From NCBI GenBank assembly GCA_036023115.1, contig JAYKKT010000089.1, positions 13,460,001 through 13,524,000 on the forward strand: a stretch of 64,000 nucleotides of DNA, in the 5' to 3' direction. The first letter of the stretch is position 1. The number at the start of each line of letters is the position of its first letter. Position numbers and translations under genes: made by a program. The notes beneath the pieces were generated by a model that made no database searches, was not told the DNA's origin, and worked only from the letters and a program-made list of their open reading frames with translations. The stretch comes from Brasenia schreberi (lineage: Eukaryota; Streptophyta; Magnoliopsida; Nymphaeales; Cabombaceae). This document shows positions 1-12,222 of this stretch, one piece after another.

Positions 1-1950
1 GGTATAAGTGTACTTGCTCTCCGTTCCTCGGGCATCTTTTGTTTTTCCATATTTCATTAAATAGTCTTGTGAGCCAAGCGATTCCTATTTCTCCTAGTAT
101 TTTTCAAACTTCTATAGGAATATTATCTGGTCCTACCGATTTACCACCCTTCATATGATTAAGAGCCTCTTTGACTTCATTCTTTTGAATACGTCGGTAG
201 AAATTGTGGTTTATATACTTTTCTGACTTGGCTAAATCTCCTAAACTAATACTAACATCTTTATTTTCATTAAAAAGATTATAAAAATAGTTTTTCCATC
301 TATTTCTTATATCATCATTTGCCACTAGAATTTTTTCATCCTCGTCTTTTATGCATCTAACATAATTAAGATCTTTAGTTTTCTTATCTCTAGCCCTAGC
401 TATCCTAAAAATATCTCTTTCACCCTCTTTTGAGTTGAGTTTTTTATATAAGTCCTCCCAAATCTTAGCTTTTGCTTCACTAACGGCCTTTTTTGCTTTC
501 TTATAAGCTTCTAAAGTTTCACTAGTTTTCTTAGCATAATGTAATTTGTAACATGCCCTCTTTGCCTTGATTTTATTTTGACCTACTTCACTCCACCACC
601 AAGCTACTTTTTGTGCCGGTACACCTCCCTTAGATACCCCTAACACATCTTTCGTAACTTTCCTAATATGTAAAGCCATATTGTTCCACATATCACAGGG
701 TGTGCCAACATAATTCCAAACATCTCTTTGCAGGACTTTCTGTTTAAATATATCTTCCTTCTCGCTTTTGAGGTTCCACCATTTAGTCCGAATAGCTCGA
801 TGCACTCTTTTCTTCTTTGTCCACTTTTTTATTTGTAAATCCATAACTAAAAGTCGATGTTGGGTGGTTAAGCTTTCTCCTGAAATTACCTTGCAATCTT
901 TATAAGACACTCTATCTTTTTTTCTACAAATAAAGTAATCAATTTGTGTTTGTGATAAGCCACTCTTATAAGTAATTAAATGTTCATCTTGTTCTTTGAA
1001 GATTGTATTGACTATAAAGAGATCAAATGCCATAGCAAAATTTAAAATCTCCCTACCTTCCTCATTTATATCTCCAAAACCAAAGTTTCCATGAATCCCT
1101 TGATATCCTAATGCCTCTTTACCGACATGTCCATTTAAATCTCCTCCTAAACAAATCATCTTCCTTTGTGGAATCTTTTGAAACACCTTATCTAACTCTT
1201 CCCAAAAAGCTGTCTTTATACTATCTTCTAGTCCTACTTGGGGTGCGTAAGTACAAACTATATTCAAAACCTCTGGTCCTAACACTAATTTCAACGTTAT
1301 GATTCGGTCACCATATCGTTGTATGTCTACTACACTCTCCTTTAAATCTTTATTTATGATAATACCAACTCCGTTTCGAGCCTTTTCTTTACCTGAGTAC
1401 CATAATTTAAAACCTATATCTTTAATCTCCTTTGCTTTTTCTCCAACCCATTTTGTCTCTTGTAAACATAGAATATGAATCTTTCTCCGAATCATAGTAT
1501 CTACCACCTCTATTAGCTTACTGGATAATGTTCCGATATTCCAAGAACCAATATGAATCTTATTATCTAGGACTAGCTTCCTTACCCCCGCATCCGTCCA
1601 TAATCAAAATGCGGAGACCCACTCTGAAAAATTTTCACTATAGTCGGGTAGCAATGTAGTGGGACTAACTTATTTATCCACACCCGTCCATGATGTTGGA
1701 ACCCTCTCTACAATTGATTCACTACATTCGGGCGAAAATGTAGTTGCCCTTGCTTACTTCTTACTGCATTCGGGCTCTGCAGCACGTCGCTAAGCGGGGA
1801 TGCCCTAAAGCACTGCTCATAATTTTTATAATCCATGTCATAAAAATCCGACAAAGTTTTACGCTAGCTGTCAGAAGCCTAACACAACCCTCCTCCTTTA
1901 TCCGGGCTTGGGACCGGCAATGCAAGGGTAATCCTTACATGGGCTGAGTT
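1..1950 (-). mobile_element. RTE-clade LINE copy 1, 5' half
   Basis: This is the 5' half of a plant RTE non-LTR retrotransposon. Read on the minus strand it starts at 1950 with the same end as two other copies in the window (5' ends near 28416 and 42817), then gives the leader, the endonuclease and the first part of the reverse transcriptase before leaving the window at base 1. The leader carries disruptions: compared with the copy at 25151-28416, one G is missing in a G run near 1592, putting an in-frame TGA ahead of the endonuclease. The element cannot be autonomous as it stands. Its 3' end lies outside the window. Confidence 0.88.
104..1507 (-). pseudogene. RTE LINE ORF: apurinic-like endonuclease plus start of reverse transcriptase
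   Basis: An open frame of 467 codons encodes the endonuclease/exonuclease/phosphatase domain of an RTE LINE, the family often mis-named craniofacial development protein 2-like. Visible motifs are QETKW (residues 16-20, catalytic Glu), GDLNG (122-126), QIDYF (188-192) and QHRLLVMDL (216-224, catalytic His region). A basic linker follows and the reverse transcriptase begins at GPDNIPIEV (about 459-467). The frame starts at GTG only because of an upstream frameshift; the true reading frame continues upstream through a WNIGTL motif that belongs to the same domain. It ends at a TGA where two other copies (41028-42817 and 49320-51190) have TGG (Trp), so reverse transcriptase is cut off. Confidence 0.85.
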
Positions 1951-2279
1951 ATGGTCACACAAGGAAATATCGTATATATATTGAGGTTATTAAAAACAAA
2001 TTGGGAGTTGCATGAATAGAAGAAAAAATGAGAGAAAATCATTTAAATGGTTTAGACACATGAAAAGAAGCTTTGATAAGAAGGTATTTGAAATTATTTG
2101 GTAAAAATATTTAAAGAGGAAGAGGAAGAACACAAAGATGTTAGAAGGAAATAATAAAGAATGATAGCTTATGTTAAGTTAATTGTTAGCATCATACATG
2201 GTCAAGTTTTATAGAAACAAAGAAATCATGTAACGGACCCCATCTAGTATGGAAAAGGTTTAGTTGTTTCTTCTTCTTG
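1951..2279 (+). mobile_element. RTE LINE copy 2, diverged 3' end
   Basis: The sequence matches the last 330 bp of the RTE element, plus strand: the region of the conserved GHTRK motif, the basic C-terminus, and the terminal 'catctagtatggaaaaggtt' before the tail. It is clearly more diverged than copies 1, 5 and 7, with several stops, and its tail is degraded to TTC-rich sequence. It abuts the 5' end of copy 1 directly, in the opposite orientation. Confidence 0.75.
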
Positions 2280-3929
2280 CTTCCAATGGGAGTTTTGATA
2301 CTGTCACTTAGTGAATTGGGTTTTTGAAAACTTTTGGTTTGGTGGTATGTTTTGATTCCTGTGCTTGTTGCTAGAAATTTTCCTCAATGGTGAAACTTCT
2401 CTTCTTGGTAAATATATTGGGTGTTGAAACTTCAATGTTATTTGAATGCACAGATTTACAGTTGAAACAGAAAATGAATTGCGTTGATATGAATGGTGTA
2501 ATCCTACTTCTTTTGAGGCTGTTCACTTTCTTGTTTTGAATCATCACATTTGGCATGTATGCATAAAAGCAAGATTCAGAGATTTGCTTATTGTAGTTCA
2601 AGAGATCTGAACTCAGATTATAGGTGCTAGGGCATCATATTGAAACTTGAAACTTTCAAATTTTGATCTCTTGTTTTGAGTATGCAGTTGATAATTGAGA
2701 AGGAAGTCCCTCGTTTGGTTGGAACAGATGATAGAATCCATTAACATGCTTTTCATTATTGGCTAGATATACAGAAACCATTCTTGCGGAACTGTGCAAC
2801 ATGTTTTTCAGTTTCAACTGCTCAATGATAGCAATTTGGATGATATTGTAAGCTGTCTTGTATATGATGGAACTGTGCAACATGTTTTTCAGTTTCAACT
2901 GCTCAAAGTATTTTGGTGCATATTTGGCTTTATTTTTTCTTATTTGTGTAGTGGATGATAACTCTTTTTCATTTTAGTCCTAGATCAAACTGCATATTCA
3001 AGCACAATACGAGTTTGACAAGAATGAACAGAAAAGTGATAAGTTACATACTTGAAAGGGCTTAACTAATAATGGCAGGCTGTGGTATGAGTACTTCAAT
3101 TATAAACATCTGGTATTTGAAGCAGCATGCAATCTTTCTTACATTTGATCATAACTCCAAAACAAAAACTTCTCTTCGACTTTTAAAAGTATACATGTTA
3201 GCTTCGGCATATCATAACAACTTGGAAGTAATCAGTGAACCTCTTGCTAATACCATGACTTGGTGGATCTTAAAGGAAGTTGGTTTTGGTGAGAAAGTTA
3301 TATGGTTTGTGGTGCATCAGCAACATCTTTACTTGTAGACTTTGTGTTCTTCATTTCAAACATGGTTATTTTCCTTCAGTATGTACACAAGTTGTGAATT
3401 TTTTTACATCTAGTTTAACAGCAAAGTAATGCTTAATTATAGATAAGCCATTACAAACCAATGTCTTTCATTGCATAAATGTTAGCAAGATGCATATGAA
3501 GATTTCTATTATCCAAGGTTCAATTCTGTAGGTTGCATATCATAGTGCTCCTACAATTCTTGTACTGAGTGTTGGATAACGAAGCATATATCCATTCTAT
3601 TTTTTTCAAAACTATCCCCATTCCCGTTTTCTCTCTCATTCTCTCCTTCCAAACACGATTTTCTCGAAAAAAAAGTTCATTTCATGTCACACTTTAAATG
3701 ATAAAGTATCATGGGCACGTCTATTCTTTAAACAAAACGTGCCTTAAACATGTCTCATCATCGGCCATTAAGGATTGATGTGGTTTGGTCATGCCACCTT
3801 TTGGACAAAGATGTGCTTACTGCATGTTGCTTTTCAAGTAGAGGCGCATCGTGAGCATGTTTATCTTTTAAATAAAATGTGCCTTAGGCATGTCTTATCT
3901 TCAGTCACCGTCTTCTCTACTCACCTAGG
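2280..3929. other. Unassigned intergenic DNA
   Basis: No gene is recognised here. Open frames are short (under 90 codons), of AT-rich composition and without recognisable motifs. A 38-bp exact direct repeat lies inside (listed separately). Near 3728-3760 and 3869-3902 a diverged 33-bp motif ending in tgtctcatcatc / tgtcttatcttc is present twice. Confidence 0.5.
2788..2906. repeat. 38-bp exact direct repeat
   Basis: The 38 bp at 2788-2825 recur exactly at 2869-2906, separated by 43 bp. The repeat begins ggaactgtgcaacatg. It looks like a local duplication; nothing suggests function. Confidence 0.85.
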
Positions 3930-4029
3930 TTATTGTGAGTTAACTGCTAACATGGCATGCCATGTGGAAACAAAAAATCCATGTAGCCGACCCCATCTAG
4001 TATGGGAATAGGCTTAGTTGTTGTTGTTA
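3930..4029 (+). mobile_element. RTE LINE copy 3, terminal 100 bp
   Basis: Only the last ~100 bp of an RTE LINE remain: the codons preceding the stop, the terminal 'catctagtatgggaatagg', and a short (TTG)n tail at 4018-4029. It is an extreme 5' truncation, as is common for LINE insertions. Confidence 0.8.
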
Positions 4030-5905
4030 TTCATTTTAGTGTTGAGATAGATGACAAGAACTATGGAAAAAGAGTTTGAAAAGAGATAGAGACAAATTGA
4101 TAAGGAAATCAAATAACAATTTGGAGAAGTTTTAAAAAAGAGAGTTGAAGAGGATGAGATCTAGAAAGAGATCGAACTATTAAGATAGTTTGAGAATTGA
4201 TGAGAGACAAAGTGTATGTTTAGTAAAATGGAGTGAATTGATGTAAGCAACAATACTGGAGAACGTCTCTTTTCAATCTAGTATGAAAAGAGAAGTGAAA
4301 CTAGTCCATCTCAAGTAATTTTGGAAAACCTATTTTATTTTCCTAAATCTTTCGTAGAATGTAAGGGTGGCAAATGAGAAGTGAACTGCTTATAGATCTA
4401 CGTGGTTCGGCTCTTTGCCAACTCATTTATTTCGCTCTATAGGCCTAACAAGTTGGACTTGAACACAATGTACTCATCTCAGCTCACCTCTCAACCTCAA
4501 TCGTTCTATCATCGTTCAGCAGTTCAACTTGTTCCAGTCTCATAATCATGTGCTTGAGACTTTTTTTTTTACAAGAGGAGGCTGAAGCCTAACACCCACC
4601 CACACATGCACCCTATGAGAGTCAAACTTCCAACCAGCAACAAGGGCACTAGAGCACCCTGCCATTGAGCCAACACTCTAGGTGCGGGACCTTGGGTTTT
4701 GTGTGAGTGTGTGTGTTTGTGTATGCACATGCATCCGTGTGTGTGTTTCAGTTTAGTAAGTAGATCTTGAGTGAATGAACTCGAGAGACCTCAGGGCGAA
4801 CCAAGGTGCTTAGCGAATGAACTTCAACACAATACCTATGTTATTAAGAGTTTGTCACAAGACTCACAACCTTCAACCCAAGTATTCATACGTAAATGCA
4901 CGGCTAACTCACTGTTTGGTTCATTTGGCCGGCCCTAAATGGAGGTCTCAGTTTAGTTCATTTGGCTTGTTTACCAGCTCTAGGAATTGAATCAGGTCCG
5001 AAATCTCAGAATGTAGTCAGACCCGAATGTGTCCACGGGCCCGGAGGAGACTCCAGTCCATAGTCCGGACTGGGAGTGGCGGACCCTGACCCACGCTTAC
5101 CGAAAGTCTGTCCGGTCCGTTTGGACTCCTTGTCCGTCCGAGTGGGCGCTTTAAAACAGACAATTTTTGCGCTCGTTCTCTCTCTCTCTTTGTCTGTGAG
5201 AAATTCTAGGGTTTTTCCTACCGAAAGAAAACAAATTCTGGGGCTTTTGCGGTTCTCTAGTGAGGGTTTCTAGTTTCCACTCGCAAACCTAATTTAGTCT
5301 TCTTTGATCCGAGGAACGAGTAGAGGTTCTATCTTCTTCTTTTTCCTGGGTGGATGAGATCGAGCGGTTCTCGTCGATGGTTGCCTTCATAAAGTATGTG
5401 ACTTGGTTCTATCGTTTTCTTTTTCTCTCTATTTAGCGACTGAGGCATGCTGTGTTGGTTGATAAACGTAAAGCTAAAATTATGTTTTTCAACGCATATA
5501 TCTTTCGGATAGTTAGCTTCTCTGGTGCTCATCCAACTTTTTGTGACTAGCAACACCGAATAATATATAAAGCTTTGATATATATGCCCTCAAAAAGCTC
5601 AGGGACAGACTGTCTCACTAACATTCGATTGTTAAATATAATGCTCTTGTCAATAAGTTATAACTACGAAGAATGAGTGATCACACCACTGACGAGAGGA
5701 TAACACTTCTCACCACCTAAACATGCCATCACATGAGAAATACTCTAAAGGCACCTTCAAAATTTACTCTGACTGACTTTCTCTGTGCCAGCAAAGTTGC
5801 ACTATCCGTTAACCAGATTTAAAACTTTGTGAATTGTATTTAACACCAAAAAATCACATAGAATACCTTCAAGTCTCTTTAAAGAGTGTCTCTGCACTGC
5901 CGTAT
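4030..5905. other. Unassigned DNA with a GC-richer 5'-leader-like patch
   Basis: No coding region is recognised. From about 5000 to 5290 the composition changes to GC-rich, with repeated GTCCGGAC/GTCCGT words, followed by a TTTAAAA box near 5150, a short CT-rich stretch and a 'ctagggttt' telo-box-like motif near 5206. This is the general look of a plant promoter and 5' leader, or of the subterminal region of a hAT-like transposon (compare 37611-37930). No following exon could be matched to a known family. Confidence 0.35.
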
Positions 5906-6321
5906 CTGTTCTTTCATGGACAATTGAATATATCCTGACAGTCTCTGTAAGAGTTATTGAAGACTTCGAATACACGGTTAATATATCCAAAACCTCATGA
6001 GGTTCAAGTGCTCAAGATGAATCGTTGCGAGAGGCCAGTGTCCAAGATCAACAAGCCTTTCTTTCCCTACATTTGACAGCCCTGGGAGCACATAAGCTAA
6101 TCGACCATTGTCTGTTCTTTCATGGACAATTGAATATATCCTGACAGTCTCTGTAAGAGTTATCGAAGACTTCGAATACACGGTTAATATATCCAAAACC
6201 CCATGAGGTTAAAGTGCTCAAGATGAATCCTTGCGAGAGACCAGAGTCTTTGCCAATATCAACAAGCCTTTCTTTCCCTACATTTGACAGACTGGGAGCA
6301 CATAAGCTAATCGACCATTGT
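5906..6321. repeat. Tandem duplication, units of 206 and 210 bp
   Basis: Two adjacent units, 5906-6111 and 6112-6321, both begin ctgttctttcatggac and end at tcgaccattgt. They differ by scattered substitutions and small indels. On the minus strand both units are open for 60-70 codons in overlapping frames, which raises the possibility of a duplicated exon, but I do not recognise the peptide and see no family motif. Confidence 0.8.
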
Positions 6322-6431
6322 TGAAGCACAAGCATCATTTATGATTGGAGCCGACCACGCCATTCAAGGTTGAGATCACCTAAACCTACCCTCAACATCT
6401 GGTGAGTCAAAGCAAAGATAGAGCACCTTGA

Positions 6432-6433
<2 letters not shown>

Positions 6434-6488
<55 letters not shown>
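6434..6488. repeat. Compound (AT)n(AG)n microsatellite
   Basis: About 31 bp of AT repeat pass directly into about 25 bp of AG repeat. The same compound type recurs at 30359, 35390 and 58976 in this window. Confidence 0.97.
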
Positions 6489-6527
6489 ATAATACTAGGA
6501 CCTTCCTGCATACAAAAACAAAAATAA

Positions 6528-7821
6528 ACAACAACTAAGCCTTTTCCCAAACTAGACGGGGTCGGCTATATGGATTCTTTGTTTCCACAGATCCCTATCG
6601 TGTGCCATGTGATCTTTGTTAACTCGTAATAAGCAAGATCATTCTTTATTGTTTCTTTCCAACACTTTTGTGGTCGTCCTCTACCTCTTTTAATACTTTC
6701 CAAATTTAGTTTTTCTAACATTTTTACAGGTTCTTCTTTTGATCTTCTTTCTATATGTACAAACCATCTTAAATGATATTCTCTCATTTTATCCTCTATT
6801 TGTGTCACTCCTAATTAGTTTCTAATAACCTCATTATGCATACGGTCTTTTCATGTATGACCACTCATCCATCTCAACAGCTTCATTTCTATCACAGACA
6901 TCTTTTGTACATGTTGATGATTAACTGCCCCACACTCAGAACCATAAAACATGGCAGGCCTAATTGCTACTCTATAATATTTACCTTTTAACTTTAATGG
7001 TATCTTCTTATCATAAATAATACCTGATGCTCCTCTCCATTTTAACCAACCAGCATTAATTCTATGCGTAACATCTCCATCAATTCTTCCATCACTTTGA
7101 AAAATTGACCCTAGGTATTTAAAACTTTCCTTTTGGGGAATGCAATGTGTGCCAATTTTAATTTCTATGTCCTCTGAGGTAACCAAATGATCAAACTTAC
7201 ACTCCATATATTTTGTCTTTGTTCTACTAAGTCGGAGGCCTTTGCTTTCTAATGTTTCTCTCCATAGTTCCAATTTTCTATTAACTTTTTCCTTAGACTC
7301 TTCCACTAATACAATGTCATCTGCAAATAACATACACCAAGGTACTTCATCTTGAATATGTTTTGTTAACTCATCCATCACCATTATAAATATGGACTTA
7401 AAGTTGATCCTTGATGTAACCCAATCTTAACTTCAAAGAAGTCTGTCGTTCCTTAATGAGTCGTCATACATGTTTTTGCACCATTATACATGTCTCTTAT
7501 AAGGTTAATATATGTCAATGGGATACCTCTCTTCTCCAAAGTTCTTCAAAGAACCTCCCTCGGTATCCTATCATAAGTTTTTTCTAGATCAATAAATATC
7601 ATGTGAAGGTCTTTCTTTTTTGCTCTAAAATATTTCATAAGACGTCTCAAAAGGTGAATCGCTTCAATAGTAGATTTGCCTGACATGAATCCAAATTGAT
7701 TCCCTGTTGTACTAGATACTTGTCTTAACCTACGTTCGATAATTCTTTCCCATAATTTCATAGTATAGCTCATTAACTTGATACCTCGATAATTCACACA
7801 ATTTTGAACGTCTCTCTTGTA
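6528..7821 (-). mobile_element. RTE LINE copy 4, 5'-truncated, reverse transcriptase half
   Basis: On the minus strand this copy runs from about 7821 to the (TTG)n tail, which appears on the plus strand as acaacaac at 6528. It keeps most of the reverse transcriptase. A stretch at 7546-7836 covers the early palm (the FIDLEKTYD motif, in which the usual KAYD is altered), and 6851-7384 holds the FADD active-site motif and the following thumb region. 6566-6808 covers the C-terminal basic domain. Frameshifts and stops separate these parts. The left flank (aaaaataaac) and right flank (taaataaaatt) share only a short AAATAAA, so a target-site duplication is possible but weak. Confidence 0.85.
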
Positions 7822-8555
7822 AATAAAATTGTGCAAAACCGGGTTGATGTCTATCTACTGTTTGTCAAATCTGTTTTCGTTAATAGAGCTTGGGTTTTCA
7901 TTCCATAACTCTATCTGTAGGCCTCCAAATTTGATGAATTTTAATTCATTAGAAATCTGACATCCAAAGCTATCCATAAAAATAAAATTCACTAAATTTG
8001 AAACTTGAAGCACTAAGATACAAATTCATCTTTAAGCCTTTATATTTTGTGACAGGACAGTTTCTGGTACCTGAGCAGAGGAACTTACATGATTTAATTT
8101 TACTTCAATACAACTACGAATCAAGATTCGTAAAGTGATACATTTCCTTTACTAAGTCTTGTTAAAGTTTGATAATTTTAGGAGGTCTGTAAGGCACTGA
8201 AATTGATTCGGAAAACATGACATCAAAATAGAACATTCTGTTTTTCAAAACTTGTTCATTTAAAGCTTTAACTCAAGTGCATCCATTTATTTTTTGAAAA
8301 ACACCACATCTTCACGAGAATTGGAGTCTTTCACCTATAGCATTGAAGTTTCTTAGCGCTTAGGCTGATCCTTGAACATTTGTTGAAGAAGGCCTAAAGC
8401 GAAAAGAGCCCACTTAGCCACAATCGCCAAAAAGTTAGATTTATTAAAACTTTGCTAGTTTTTGCAAACTAGCTGGCACGCTCACACATCGTGTAGATAA
8501 AAAATTATCATTTCAAGTCTCTACATAGAGTTGGAGTGAAAATTTCATGTCCACA
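7822..8555 (+). mobile_element. Ty3/Gypsy (Tat lineage) LTR end, diverged
   Basis: The last part of a long terminal repeat. From about 8230 it lines up, with many differences, with 16500-16826 and 18200-18518: shared landmarks are the 'ctgtttttcaaaacttg' segment, a tttgacaaactagctggcac-type segment and the terminal catgtc(c/t)aca. A primer-binding site follows 4 bp later. The upstream part of this LTR is missing or replaced by LINE copy 4. Confidence 0.7.
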
Positions 8556-8559
8556 GAAT

Positions 8560-8577
8560 TGGCACACCCGGTGGGAC
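8560..8577 (+). other. Primer-binding site of Tat element 1
   Basis: The 18 bp starting tggcacacccggtggga lie just after the LTR end CACA. The same motif with two changes follows the second LTR at 16831. TGGCAC at the start fits pairing with a tRNA ending in GTGCCA; I do not assign the tRNA. Confidence 0.65.
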
Positions 8578-10044
8578 TCGAGCCTTAGGAAACTTCAACT
8601 TAGGTGATCTCCAATTCCAAGTTTTCAAAATCGTGGTGTTCAAAAGTGCACAAATTGATTTCAAAATCAATGTCTATAGATGATTCATTTGAAAACAAGT
8701 CGAGGAAATCCTCATCGCATGTCTCAAAATGGTTTTTCAAATCCTCTAAAACCCGAGATGAAGAGCTTGCTTTCTAAAGGGAAATAATGAGGGAAATAGA
8801 AAAGAAAATTGATGCTCTAAGCCACAAGGCTAAGTTGCATCGATCACATGAAAATTCATCTCGGGTACATAGAGAAAAAAAGTATATCCGAAAAACCAAA
8901 TTGAGCCCAGAATTTGATGAAGAAAATGAGGCTTCAAATGCAGCAAGTGTTGAGATTGAATCATCCAACCTTGCCCATCCCCCAAGCATCCCATTCTCCA
9001 TGGAAAAATAAAAAAAAGCATTTTATGTTTCAAAAGACCAAAAAAATTTGGAAAATCTTCAAAAACCAAAAAAACTTGAAAATCAAAAATTTGAAATTCC
9101 AAAATTGAAAATGAAGACCACATTTTCGAGCACAGAAATAGAGTGGGCGTGAGATCCACATCACTTCACAAACATTCGCTCCGACGAGTTCAAATCCCTT
9201 GAGCATCACCCCACATATTTCACAAGTTCCATAAGAGGATGAGTGTTGCACACAAGTAGGCTTGGAGGATGAAATTCAATACCTTAAAAAGCAACGGGAG
9301 CTCGAAGCCATGCATGAGCTAGAGCAACCTGAGGACGCCTGCAAGGATGCTTGCTCTCACCATGAAAAGGTAGATAAGCTTGAAAAAGGTATGTCCGGAT
9401 CTCATTCCCCCATAAACTCCCCACTCGATCCTCCCCTTAGTGTAGGATTGACAATTCATTCATATACATTGGATGCATCGAATCACACTCATGCATCCAC
9501 ATACCCACTCAATGATTCCCAAAATGTGGATTTTCAAGGTGTGCCGAATGTCCCGCACCAAGAAAAGGAATTCTAGAAAGAAAAATAAAATAACGTTCAA
9601 AATATAGTAGACATGGTTACTCCTAAGGCATGCATCGACATCCTAGGTACACCTAAGCCTACCATGCATGAACAAGTCTCCTTGAGCCTAGGTTTATATC
9701 ATGAACCCAAGCTTATGGCCATAAACCTTCATAAATCCACCAAGGGACTGACCATGGTTTTCCTTGGAATCCCTACCTTTCCAAACTGCAAGGGATCAAG
9801 CATGTTTTCCCTTTGCACTCAAATAAACATAAGTCGTCCACCCCTAGGGGCACAATGGGTTGCACCTAGGATCAATCCCAAGTCCAAGCCATCCAAACCT
9901 AGGATCAAACCCAAGTCTTCCACCATCCATACCTCTTAGTTCCTACCCAAAATAAGTCGTGCGTATATCCATGATATTGATGACACTCGATTCCAAGGCT
10001 ATCCATTTTACAAAAAAATTTCAAAACTCAAGAAGCCTTGGAAC

Positions 10045-10263
10045 ATGATGTTGAATATGGGATGCACACCTTACCAAGGTTTAGGAGCCCATAACCAAGG
10101 TAGGCTAGAACCCATCCTACTTAATCCAAACCCAAGTCGATATGGATTGGGCTACATCCCATGCATACCCCTTGAACCACTACCTAAGACCACTTGGGTC
10201 AAGGGTGCCCTAGAACCCACTAATACCGAAACCTATGGTTTAGACCTCTTGTTTAGAGTCTAA
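10045..10263 (+). pseudogene. G-patch-like segment of Tat gag-pol
   Basis: A 72-codon open stretch contains two glycine-rich motifs, YQGLGAHNQGRLEPI (about residues 8-22) and YGLGYIP (about 32-38). This GLG..GxGR..P...GLGY arrangement is the G-patch-like segment that Tat-lineage polyproteins carry before or within the protease region. It is a remnant in a decayed element; the flanks are out of frame or AT-rich. Confidence 0.55.
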
Positions 10264-11059
10264 TTCATAGCGTTTTCTTTGTAGGTTTGATGGAAGATCC
10301 CTCTTTAGAAAAAAATTCAAAAAAATTATATATTTGAAAAAAAAAATTGTTTAAATTTATTTTCCTATTCTTTGTTTTGAAAAAAGCCTCAAAAAGAAAG
10401 TCTCTTATATTGATCTTTTTAGTTTGAGTTTTGAAAAAGATAAAAAAATAAAAAAAATTGAAAATTTCAAAAATATTGGCCATGTACAAAGCCAATTTTC
10501 AAGTTCTTCCAAAATTGTATATATTCTCAAAACCAAAATCGTAAGTTTATCATTCACAACCCGACTCTCTTGCCCAGCACTTCCCTAGAAATTAAAGTAC
10601 TTAAGAATGATCAAATCAAGGTGGAAGATCCCCTCATACATGAGGAAGATCAAGCCTCCGAGCTTCCCGAATTTCATAGAATCCTTGACATGGAAAAACC
10701 TTGAAGTTCTGTAGAAGGAGATTTTTAGGGAGTGAGTCTAACCCAAAGTATATGCATGTTTGCATCATTCATTGCATTTTTGAAATCCTATATTTGTATG
10801 GACATATAAAGACATACTAGGTCTAGAGCCAAAAATCATGAAATCGTCTATCCTTAGAACCCAATATGAAACCCATTAAGCAAAAGGTTAGAAAAGAGTT
10901 CCTAGTAAGCATAAGGGGCATTGAAGTTGAACCTCTAAGTGTAGAGCCATCATAGACATGCCTCCACCCTCCAACTTGACTCAAATCCGAAGCCTCCAAA
11001 GTTGACTCCAAGCAATCAGGAGATTTATCTCCACTTTAGCAACAAGATATGAACCTTTC

Positions 11060-11520
11060 AATAGGCTTTTAAGAAAATGGGTTAAATTTGAATAGGATTC
11101 CGATGGCCAAAAAGCTTTCGAAAGATTGAAAACTTATTTAGTGAATCCTCCGATTTTAAAACCTTCAAAGCAAGGAAAACCATTATTGCTTTACATTTCC
11201 ATACATGCGAATGCATTGGGTGCTTTCTTTGCTCAATATGAAGATGATATCCATAAGGAGTATGTTATTTACTACATTTCAAAAACTCTTTTGGCATATG
11301 AAAGAAATTATCAAGCCATAGAGAAAACGTGCTTGGCCTTGGTATGGGCTTGCAAAAAGTTTAGACATTATTTCCTAGATCATGAAATTTGGATAGTGTC
11401 TAAACTTGATCCAATCAAGCACTTGTTTGAAAAACCTATCCTAACGGGTAAGCTAGGTAAATGGCAGCTCCTCTTAATGGAGTATGATTTAAAATTTCAT
11501 CATCAAAACCTCCAATAAGG
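11060..11520 (+). pseudogene. Ty3/Gypsy RNase H (RT-linked) remnant
   Basis: The encoded segment runs from the reverse-transcriptase connection (QKAFERLKTYLVNPPIL) through the RT-linked RNase H: LLLYISIHANALGAFFAQ, then YERNYQAIEKTCLALVWA and FRHYFLDHEIW, then DPIKHLFEKP. All are diagnostic of Ty3/Gypsy RNase H. The main open part is 11126-11518. The first catalytic Asp expected in the ...YxSxxDxALG segment is replaced (SIHANALG), and a frameshift follows at about 11515 before the linker GHALADHMVELPLED. Confidence 0.85.
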
Positions 11521-11540
11521 GACACGCCCTAGCTGATCAT

Positions 11541-12052
11541 ATGGTTGAATTGCCACTTGAAGATACATATCCCATAATTGATGAAATGCCTGATGAAGGC
11601 ATATTTGCAAATGAATTTCAAAATAATGTTTTAGCAAATTGTTTTAATAAAGATCAAGTATGGAAAATGTATTTTGATGGGGCTAAGAGTCAACAAGGGT
11701 CAGGTGAAGGACTCATCCTCATATCTCCCGAGAAAGGAGAAATCCCAACTGCCATTTGACTAGATTTTGTGTGATCAAATAATGTTGCCGAGTATAAAGC
11801 ATTCATACAAGGCCTAAAAATTTTGAAAATCTAGGGACATCATGTATTGAAGTCTTTGGAGATTATATGCTTGTTATAAACCAAGTTTCAAAAATTTGGC
11901 AAGTCAATAATGAAAAACTCATACCATATCATGAATTGGCCACTAGACTGGTCGATTCTTTCAAATCATGCACACTTGGCACTCACCCACGATTTGGAGA
12001 TTTACCAAAATCACCAACATTCAATGGAAAAACCTTGTTTTCAAGACATTAA
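11541..12052 (+). pseudogene. Second (archaeal-type, RVT_3) RNase H of a Tat element
   Basis: The region encodes KMYFDGAKSQQGSGEGLIL (11670 on, with the catalytic Asp in YFDGA) and, after an in-frame TGA at 11757, LDFV.SNNVAEYKAFIQGLK (catalytic Glu) and, shifted, the LVINQVSKIWQVNNEKLIPYHE segment near 11867-11940. This additional RNase H between pol RNase H and integrase is the hallmark of the Tat lineage. Several stops and frameshifts make it non-functional. Confidence 0.85.
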
Positions 12053-12222
12053 AACTTTTTGGAAAATGGAGGATTTCTCAAATTTGCTTTTTCTAAAGAT
12101 AAAGCTTTTTATTCGAAAAATTTCAACCCGATATATGATTTTGGGAGGGATTCTTTATAATTTTTTTTTTCCGGCATCTTGTTGAGATGTGTAGACCTTA
12201 ATGAGGTTAGGATATAATACAT

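Noticed and set aside
5000..5580. Promoter and first exon of a host gene
   Set aside because: Leader-like composition only; no start codon with a recognisable protein or splice partner follows.
9030..9251. Minus-strand hydrophobic open frames opposite the Tat gag region
   Set aside because: They are antisense shadows of a Lys/Asn-rich, A-rich plus-strand sequence.
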